NCBI GenBank assembly: GCA_019421865.1
Contig: JAHZEL010000008.1
Span: forward strand, 186,001 to 250,000
DNA: 64,000 nucleotides
Reading direction: 5' to 3'
Source of the DNA: Desulfovibrionaceae bacterium
GTDB taxonomy: Bacteria > Desulfobacterota > Desulfovibrionia > Desulfovibrionales > Desulfovibrionaceae
Positions 58,687-64,000 of this stretch are shown here, piece by piece. The notes below the pieces were generated by a model. It did no database searches and was not told the origin of the DNA. It saw only the letters and a program-made list of their open reading frames with translations. The position numbers were made by a program, and so were the translations under genes. Position 1 is the first letter of the stretch, and every line of letters begins with the position of its first letter.

Positions 58687-60498
58687 ATGCGTCCGCTCTT
58701 TTCTTCTGCCCCTCGCCCCGCTCTGTCCGAAAGAACCGGCATCATGCTGACGGTTCTTCTGTGCCTGATCGTGCTCTTTTTCGGCAGCGCGCAGGCCGCA
58801 GGCCCGTTCCGCGTTCCTTTTTCCTATTATGCCGACAGTCAGGAACTCGAAACGGTTCTCATGAATTTTGCCAGGGCCGAAGGATATACGGCCTCCTTCT
58901 CTCCCCAGGTCAAGGGCAAGGTCAGCGGCCGTTTTCAGGACGTGGATCCGCTCACCTTTCTTGAAGGCATGCAGAACGCCTTCGACGTGAACTGGTACAC
59001 TCTGGGAAAAACGCTCCACTTCTATCACGCCGGGGAAAGCCAGCGCATCTTCATTTCGCCACGCACGGGCACGGCCCAGCAGCTGTACAACGCACTCAAG
59101 AACTCCGCCGTATTCTCCCCGCAGCTTCCGGCTTCGCTGGGAAACGCGGGCGACGTCATATCCGTATCCGGCCCGCCGGAATATCTCGACCAGATACGCC
59201 ATGCCGTAGCGGCCTTTGAAACCTCGCAGACGGAGCAGATCGTCATGCGGGTCTTTCCGCTCAAGCATGCCTGGGCGGAGGACATCAGCATCAGCAGCAT
59301 GGACAAAACCGTGACCGTGCCCGGCATCGCCTCCATTCTGCGGGCCATGATCATGGGCTCGCCCGTTTCCGGCACGAAGGTCACGCAGGAACGCGCCACG
59401 GTGGAAAAGCTCGGCGGCAAAGGTCTTTCCGCCCTCGGCAATGCGGAAAGCACGACGCCCCAGCCTCAGTCTTCGCCCACGCCGGTGAGCACCGGAAGCA
59501 TCAGCATTATGGCCGATCCCCGCGTCAATGCCGTTCTCGTGAGCGACGCCGCCTATCGCATGCCCTACTACGCCCAGGTCATCAAGGATCTCGATAAGCC
59601 GGTAGAGCTTGTGGAAATTCATGCCGCCATCGTGGACATCGACACCGATTTCAAGCGTGAACTCGGCATCGCCTTTCAGGGCAAGGCCGGCAGCGGCAAC
59701 GGCTGGAGCGGCGGCGGAACCAGCACCGGTTCCGACAGCGACGGCACGGGCATGCCTTCTCCCGGCGTCATGGACAGCGCCGGCATGACGCTTTCTACCA
59801 TCTACACCCACGGCAGCGACTTTTTCCTGGCGCGCATTCAGGCGCTGGAAGAGAACAACGAGGCCCGCGTGCTCGGCCGTCCTTCCGTGCTTACGGTGGA
59901 CAACATTCAGGCCACGCTGGAAAATACCACCACCTACTATGTGGAAGTGGAAGGCTATCAGGCCGTGGATCTGTACAAGGTCGAAGCAGGTACCGTGCTT
60001 CGCGTCACGCCCCACATCATCCGTGAAAACGGCGAAACGTCCATCAAGCTGGCCGTCAGCGTGCAGGACGATCAGGACAACAGCAGCGGTACCGTCACAA
60101 GCAGCGGCGTTCCGCCCATCAAGCAGACGAAAATCAACACGCAGGCCATCGTCAACGCCGGTCAGAGCCTGCTTATCGGCGGCTATTACTACGAACAGAA
60201 AGGGGAAGACGAAAGCGGCGTTCCCCTCCTGATGGACATTCCCGTACTGGGCAACCTGTTCAAGAGCAAGGCACGCCAGAGCAAGCGAATGGAGCGGCTC
60301 ATTCTCATCACGCCGCGCATCGTCGAGCTCAACGACAGCAACGTCCCCGTACAGGTGGAAGATCCGTCGTTCCACCGCTCGGCCACGCAGGCGGACTACG
60401 CCCCCCGCGAACCTGTCCGCCCCAGAGGCGCCGGCTGCTCCCGCGCAACCAGAGAACCGGACCTGACCACGGTTTCGGGTGCGGAAAGGACGCTGTAG
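58687..60498 (+). CDS. sctC: T3SS outer-membrane secretin SctC
   Basis: This 603-residue protein has a signal peptide (about 1-38, ending SAQAAG), N-terminal domains with PFSYYADSQELETVLMNFAR, two secretin N repeats, and the secretin domain with NNEARVLGRPSVLTVDNIQATL, LRVTPHIIRENG and GVPLLMDIPVLGNLFKSK. It forms the outer-membrane ring. A start at ATG 58681, overlapping the previous stop, is also possible; I prefer 58687 because AGGG lies six bases before it. Confidence 0.95.
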   Translation: MRPLFSSAPRPALSERTGIMLTVLLCLIVLFFGSAQAAGPFRVPFSYYADSQELETVLMNFARAEGYTASFSPQVKGKVSGRFQDVDPLTFLEGMQNAFDVNWYTLGKTLHFYHAGESQRIFISPRTGTAQQLYNALKNSAVFSPQLPASLGNAGDVISVSGPPEYLDQIRHAVAAFETSQTEQIVMRVFPLKHAWAEDISISSMDKTVTVPGIASILRAMIMGSPVSGTKVTQERATVEKLGGKGLSALGNAESTTPQPQSSPTPVSTGSISIMADPRVNAVLVSDAAYRMPYYAQVIKDLDKPVELVEIHAAIVDIDTDFKRELGIAFQGKAGSGNGWSGGGTSTGSDSDGTGMPSPGVMDSAGMTLSTIYTHGSDFFLARIQALEENNEARVLGRPSVLTVDNIQATLENTTTYYVEVEGYQAVDLYKVEAGTVLRVTPHIIRENGETSIKLAVSVQDDQDNSSGTVTSSGVPPIKQTKINTQAIVNAGQSLLIGGYYYEQKGEDESGVPLLMDIPVLGNLFKSKARQSKRMERLILITPRIVELNDSNVPVQVEDPSFHRSATQADYAPREPVRPRGAGCSRATREPDLTTVSGAERTL

Positions 60499-62001
60499 AT
60501 GAACAGCGTCACGCTCCGCATATTCTCCGGCGTTCATCTCGGCGCGGAAATTGAACTGACGGAGGGAACCTACGTCATCGGAACCGACGACGCCTGCGAC
60601 CTCATTCTCAGCGACTCCTCCCTTGCCGCAAGACACGCGGCGCTGCGCGTTTTCTCCGACGGCCGGAACGTTCAGGTGACGGCGGAACCTCTGGACGGCT
60701 CGTTCATGCTGTCCGGCGACGTCATCAAGAACGAACAGGTCGTGCCTCAGGGGCAGCCCTTCCAGCTCGGCCTTGTGATGCTGGCATGGCTGGAAACGCC
60801 TTCCGCAACAGCGGCGGCATGGCGGGATGTGGAGGAGAGCCTCCTCCGCGAAAAGACGCGTCAGGACAACGACGTCCGAGAGGAACCGGCAACGACGTCG
60901 GCCGCTTCCTCCGGCGATGCCAACAAAACTGTCACGCCCACGCCCCCGCAGGCAGAAGAGCTGACGCTCAGCGGAGAGAACAAGGCAGACGAGGCCCCGA
61001 CTCCCCGCTCGTCCGGCAAGGTGTTCCGCAGGCTCGGCGCGGTTGTCGCGATTCTTCTTGTCGGCGCGCTCAGCCTCACCTGGCGTACGGGCAAGGAGGA
61101 CGTTTCCCCGGAACAGCAGGTACGCGCACTGCTGGATGAAGCAGGCTATCAGAAGCTTACCGTGACGGGCACGGCCACCGGCGTCACCGTATCGGGCCGC
61201 ATAGCTTCCGACCGGGAACGCGGCCGCCTGCTCCGACTGGCACAGTTTTTGCAGTTTCCCGTGTATCTGGACGTCACCGTGCGTTCCGATGCCGCGGATG
61301 CGGTACGCGCTTCCTTCAACAGTCTCGGTCTCTTCCCCGAAGTGACGGAGCTGCCGCCTTCCGCTCATCCCGGACTCTTGGTCAAGGGATATATCAAGAA
61401 CGGCATTCTGGAGGAGCAGGCGCTTACGGAAACCATGCGCAACGTGCCCGATCTGCGCCCTTCAGAGCAGACGGGCAAGGCGAAGCTGACGCTGTTCCGC
61501 GACATCCGGCATGAGTCGGACATCCAGGTACTGCTGGCGGCCGCCCTGGCCGAAAAAGGCCTCGGCGCCGTGAAGACGGACTATCTGCCCGGCAGAATCG
61601 TTCTGCACGGAGCCTTCACGCCGCAGACGAAAGCGGCGCTGGAAGAGGCGACGGCACGTGTTCAGGAACGGCTCGGCGTTCCGGTGCCGTTCAATATCGT
61701 CAACGATGCCGAAATGCTGACGCAGGCCAAGAGCGACAACATCTACACCCGCCAGGAGAAGCCGCGGGCCGAACAGTCGAAAAAGGCCGCCGCAGCGCCG
61801 CCGGATGAACCTGCCGCCTTCCGCGTTACCTCGGTATCCATGGGCGCCATGAAGTTCATTACGCTCGACGGCGGAGAACGCGTTTTTGAAGGCGGAGAGC
61901 TTCCGGGAGGCTATGTTCTGGAACAGATTTCCGTCGACGCTCTGACCTTGAGCAAAAACAATCAAACCACCCTCTACCCACTGAGAGGTCTGCATGAGTG
62001 A
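60499..62001 (+). CDS. sctD: T3SS inner-membrane ring protein SctD
   Basis: This 500-residue protein starts with a cytoplasmic FHA-like domain (GTYVIGTDDACDLILSDSSLAARHAAL, landmarks VIGTDDACDLIL and ARHAAL; about 1-100), a Pro/Glu-rich linker, one membrane helix (about 179-195) and a periplasmic part with BON/ring-building repeats (about 205-490). This is YscD/EscD architecture. It starts immediately after the secretin stop. A sigma-54-like sequence lies inside it at 61238. Confidence 0.92.
   Translation: MNSVTLRIFSGVHLGAEIELTEGTYVIGTDDACDLILSDSSLAARHAALRVFSDGRNVQVTAEPLDGSFMLSGDVIKNEQVVPQGQPFQLGLVMLAWLETPSATAAAWRDVEESLLREKTRQDNDVREEPATTSAASSGDANKTVTPTPPQAEELTLSGENKADEAPTPRSSGKVFRRLGAVVAILLVGALSLTWRTGKEDVSPEQQVRALLDEAGYQKLTVTGTATGVTVSGRIASDRERGRLLRLAQFLQFPVYLDVTVRSDAADAVRASFNSLGLFPEVTELPPSAHPGLLVKGYIKNGILEEQALTETMRNVPDLRPSEQTGKAKLTLFRDIRHESDIQVLLAAALAEKGLGAVKTDYLPGRIVLHGAFTPQTKAALEEATARVQERLGVPVPFNIVNDAEMLTQAKSDNIYTRQEKPRAEQSKKAAAAPPDEPAAFRVTSVSMGAMKFITLDGGERVFEGGELPGGYVLEQISVDALTLSKNNQTTLYPLRGLHE
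61238..61253 (+). promoter_or_regulatory. Sigma-54-like sequence inside sctD
   Basis: TGGCACAGTTTTTGCA differs from the two outward promoters at the 7th base only among the defined positions. It is coding sequence (reading Leu-Ala-Gln-Phe-Leu-Gln), so it may be chance. If active it would add transcripts for the needle genes downstream. Confidence 0.3.
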
Positions 62002-62200
62002 ATTCATTTCCGTCCTCGACATCATGGAGAACGCTCCGTACGGCGCACAGACCGCCGTGCGGGATGAAGTGGCCGTCATGGAAGCCGACATTCGCCGGTA
62101 CATGGATCAGGGCCTTACTCCGGATGACATGAAAACGGCACAAGCCGCCCGGGCTGCCGCACAGGCTGCAGCCTCCATTCTCGAAAAAATTCTTGTCTGA
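61994..62200 (+). CDS. Small T3SS needle co-chaperone, YscE/SsaE-like
   Basis: This 68-residue helical-hairpin protein has a first helix around VRDEVAVMEADIRRYMDQG and a second AQAARAAAQAAASILEKIL. Length and position between sctD and the needle gene match YscE, which pairs with YscG to hold the needle subunit. Its ATG lies within the sctD stop region (ATGAGTGA), so it is coupled. Assignment is by synteny and helical pattern. Confidence 0.72.
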   Translation: MSEFISVLDIMENAPYGAQTAVRDEVAVMEADIRRYMDQGLTPDDMKTAQAARAAAQAAASILEKILV

Positions 62201-62214
62201 TCAGGGAGGACTCC

Positions 62215-62463
62215 ATGGACTCTATCAGCGGATTCAATGTTTCCCAGATGTTTGAAAACACCCTGCAGAGCATTGGCTCCAAGGGCAGCGACCTCAATGC
62301 CAAGATGGAAAATCTTCTCTCCTCCGGTGAAGAGCTGAGCAACGAGCAGATGATCTCCCTGCAGTTTGAAGTCGGTCAGTACAACGCCATGATGGAAGCC
62401 CTTTCCACCGTGACCAAAAGCATGACCGACATGATGAAGAGCCTCGCCCAGCGCTCGAGTTGA
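62215..62463 (+). CDS. sctF: T3SS needle protein SctF
   Basis: This 82-residue helical protein has two helices joined by a polar turn and a C terminus with LSTVTKSMTDMMKSLAQ, as in YscF/PrgI/EscF subunits. The conserved Pro-turn of YscF is replaced by SSGEELSN. Helical polymerisation of SctF makes the needle. GGAGG seven bases before the ATG sets the start. The 263 bases after it are unusually long for this operon. Confidence 0.9.
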   Translation: MDSISGFNVSQMFENTLQSIGSKGSDLNAKMENLLSSGEELSNEQMISLQFEVGQYNAMMEALSTVTKSMTDMMKSLAQRSS

Positions 62464-62726
62464 CGCTTCCGTCCGGCTTCTCGGGGGGTATACGAGCGGC
62501 AACGATGGTATCCGACCGGAAGCTTTCTTTCAAAGTCGAACCTGCCCGGGGCATGCACACAGGCGCTTTCTGCGAAGCTGCGGCAGACGCCCCTATTCTT
62601 CCCGGGCTCCGATGAAGCAGCACGGAAAAACTCCGCCGCAGAGAAAAGACAAGCTTTTTCTCACAGTAGTTTCTCTCTGCAACGGATCCGCCCTCCGGGG
62701 CAACACTTTTACCGCATGGAGACATC

Positions 62727-63089
62727 ATGCTTACCGATTCCCAGATCGCCCGCCTGCTCGATATTGCCAATGCAGGCTGCCATAAAGGCCTGGTTCTGGA
62801 GGCCCGCACCATCTATGACGGCGTTCTTGCGCTTCGCCCCGGCCATGTGCCCGCTCTCATCGGTCAGGCGCTCAGCCACATCGTGATCGGAGAATACGAC
62901 AAGGCGGAAGACCTGCTGAAAAATCAGGTGCTCGGAGAACATCCCGACGATGCCGACGCGAAGGTCATGCTCGGCCTCTGCCTTTCTCTGGCCGACCGGA
63001 AGGACGAGGCTGCCGAGATTCTCAAGCCTCTGACCGACCAAGAAGGCAGCTCTGCCGAACTGGCCCGCTCCCTTCTCGCGCAGATGTAG
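62727..63089 (+). CDS. sctG: T3SS needle chaperone SctG (YscG-like)
   Basis: This 120-residue TPR protein shows repeats GLVLEARTIYDGVLALRPGHVPALIGQALSHIVIGEYDKAEDLL (landmarks ALRPGHVPALIGQAL), EHPDDADAKVMLGLCLSLADRKDEAAEIL. It is of the size and position of YscG, which with YscE holds YscF in the cytoplasm. GGAG seven bases before the ATG sets the start. The pair with 61994 fits the Ysc-type two-chaperone needle system. Confidence 0.83.
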   Translation: MLTDSQIARLLDIANAGCHKGLVLEARTIYDGVLALRPGHVPALIGQALSHIVIGEYDKAEDLLKNQVLGEHPDDADAKVMLGLCLSLADRKDEAAEILKPLTDQEGSSAELARSLLAQM

Positions 63090-63119
63090 CAACCTGGGAG
63101 AGATCCGTCGGAGCCGCGT

Positions 63120-63560
63120 ATGGACGCCGTTTCCATTTCTTCAGCAAACCGTCTTCTGGAAGCCTTCGAGCGACTGGGAGCAACACAGGGAGAAGGGCTG
63201 GTAAGCTCCGGTCCGTCCCCCGTGCCGAAGGAGCTTGCCCGGATGTTCGAGCAGCTCATGGATCAGCAGCCTGCCGATATGCAGCCTTCTGCGGACTCTC
63301 TTTCAATCCGTCCGTCTGCCGCACAGGGTGCGGACAACATTCCGCACGGTGACGCCCCGAAGGATGTCTCCGCCGTGGATGCAGCCCAGAACAATCCGTC
63401 CGCCGTGCAGATGCAGACGGAAACGCCGCTCATCAGTCCGTCCGAGCTCTACCGGCTTCAATTTCATGTAGCCATGCTCAGGCATCAGGCCGATATCGGC
63501 TCTCAAGTCACACAGAAGACCACGCAGGGACTGGATTCCCTGCTCCGCAATCAGTCCTGA
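63120..63560 (+). CDS. sctI: T3SS inner rod protein SctI
   Basis: This 146-residue protein has a polar, Pro/Ser-rich N-terminal half and a conserved C-terminal helical end SPSELYRLQFHVAMLRHQAD...TTQGLDSLLRNQS, as in YscI/SsaI. It links the needle to the export gate. It lies between sctG and sctJ, as in yscG-yscH-yscI-yscJ but without an yscH gene. Confidence 0.87.
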   Translation: MDAVSISSANRLLEAFERLGATQGEGLVSSGPSPVPKELARMFEQLMDQQPADMQPSADSLSIRPSAAQGADNIPHGDAPKDVSAVDAAQNNPSAVQMQTETPLISPSELYRLQFHVAMLRHQADIGSQVTQKTTQGLDSLLRNQS

Positions 63561-63575
63561 CAAGGAAATGACGTC

Positions 63576-64000
63576 ATGCAGACTTCCCGATCCGTTTCTT
63601 TCTCCGTTTTCCGCCGCGCGCTCTGCCTTGTCTGCGTTCTGGCCGCGCTTCTGCTTACGGGCTGCAAGGCCGAAATCTATCAGGGACTCAGCGAAGAGCA
63701 GGCCAACACCATGCTCTCCGTGCTGCTCCGTCACGGCATTTCAGCGGAAAAAGTGGCGGCCAAAAGCGATTTCAGCATTGCCGTCGAGGAAAAACAGATC
63801 GTTCAGGCTCTTGAAATCCTTCGTGAGAACAGCCTGCCCAGAGAAGATTTCCAGAGTCTCGGTCAGGTATTCTCGGCGCAGGGCATGATTTCCTCCACCA
63901 CGGAAGAGCAGGCGCGTCTTGCCTATGCCCTTTCGCAGGAGCTTTCGGATACCTTCTCCCGCATCGACGGCGTACTGACCGCAAGAGTGCACGTCGTGCT
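63576..64000 (+). CDS. sctJ: T3SS inner-ring lipoprotein SctJ, N-terminal part
   Basis: The frame is open to the right edge, so the gene is partial (141 residues seen). A lipoprotein signal peptide ends at LLLTGC (Cys about 31). The ring-building motif follows: IYQGLSEEQANTMLSVLLRHGISAEK, ending in the window with FSRIDGVLTARVHVV (landmarks LSEEQANTMLSVLL and IDGVLTARVHVV). AAGGA nine bases before ATG 63576 sets the start. It forms the periplasmic ring with SctD. Confidence 0.96.
   Translation, partial: MQTSRSVSFSVFRRALCLVCVLAALLLTGCKAEIYQGLSEEQANTMLSVLLRHGISAEKVAAKSDFSIAVEEKQIVQALEILRENSLPREDFQSLGQVFSAQGMISSTTEEQARLAYALSQELSDTFSRIDGVLTARVHVV

Noticed and set aside
58675..61368. An 897-codon antisense frame over sctC and sctD
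   Set aside because: Same reason: low-complexity, His/Arg/Gly-rich product with no domain, opposite well-supported genes.

Overview
The window looks like chromosomal DNA of an anaerobic member of the Desulfovibrionaceae, in the neighbourhood of Bilophila, Mailhella, Lawsonia and host-associated Desulfovibrio. This placement is inference. It rests on the moderately high G+C with strong Shine-Dalgarno sites, [FeFe]-hydrogenase maturation genes, a GldA-like dehydrogenase, a PHP protein of a type I associate with sulfate reducers, and a chromosomal type III secretion system (T3SS). No IS element, prophage or CRISPR array was found. Most of the first 43 kb is ordinary housekeeping; the last 20 kb is one T3SS locus cut by the right edge.

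Layout. 1-1.9 kb: the end of a flavodoxin-fold protein and a uracil permease. 1.9-9.2 kb: a phosphate regulon split into two divergent units, phoB-phoR-pstB-phoU leftward and pstS-pstC-pstA rightward, around a shared control region with an imperfect direct repeat. 9.2-10.2 kb: a MarR regulator and a cupin protein whose upstream regions share an operator-like palindrome. 10.7-13.6 kb: tRNA-Pro(CGG) and the leftward cluster ACT-like regulator-hydE-hydF. 13.9-23.7 kb: nitroreductase, CvpA, MazG, a hydrolase-like protein without the usual nucleophile, two different ADP-ribosylglycohydrolases, a U32 protein, a flavin-binding protein and a compact GltD-like oxidoreductase. 23.8-32.2 kb: tRNA-Ala, a polyol dehydrogenase with a GntR/FCD regulator, MATE and EamA transporters, and a peptide-use pair (pepT-abgT).

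32.9-38.2 kb: a PHP protein, rsfS-gpmI, a zinc-ribbon protein, a YczE-like membrane protein and tRNA-Arg lie between two inverted, nearly identical tRNA-Thr/tRNA-Pro operons. This arrangement could invert 4.65 kb without separating either operon from a promoter. 38.7-43.9 kb: four overlapping or closely packed genes encode a COG2984 binding protein, an MFS carrier with two extracytoplasmic sensor-like segments, a PLP racemase-fold protein and a GNAT acetyltransferase. It is a candidate for a binding-protein-assisted secondary transporter.

43.9-64 kb: the T3SS. A leftward operon encodes gatekeeper sctW, a chaperone, sctX, sctY, sctV, sctS, sctT, sctU, a sigma-54 activator and a PP2C/SpoIIE phosphatase. 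A rightward operon encodes a small helical protein, two EspA-like filament proteins, an LcrH/SycD chaperone and two pore translocators, followed by a CesT-like chaperone, sctC, sctD, an YscE-like protein, sctF, sctG, sctI and the start of sctJ. The 306-bp divergent region holds two consensus-matching -24/-12 sigma-54 promoters facing outward, with inverted repeats between them, and the left operon encodes a sigma-54 activator. The export half resembles the Ysc/Psc order, while the translocon half resembles the SPI-2 order. This self-contained, apparently sigma-54-driven mosaic secretion locus is the most interesting part of the window.
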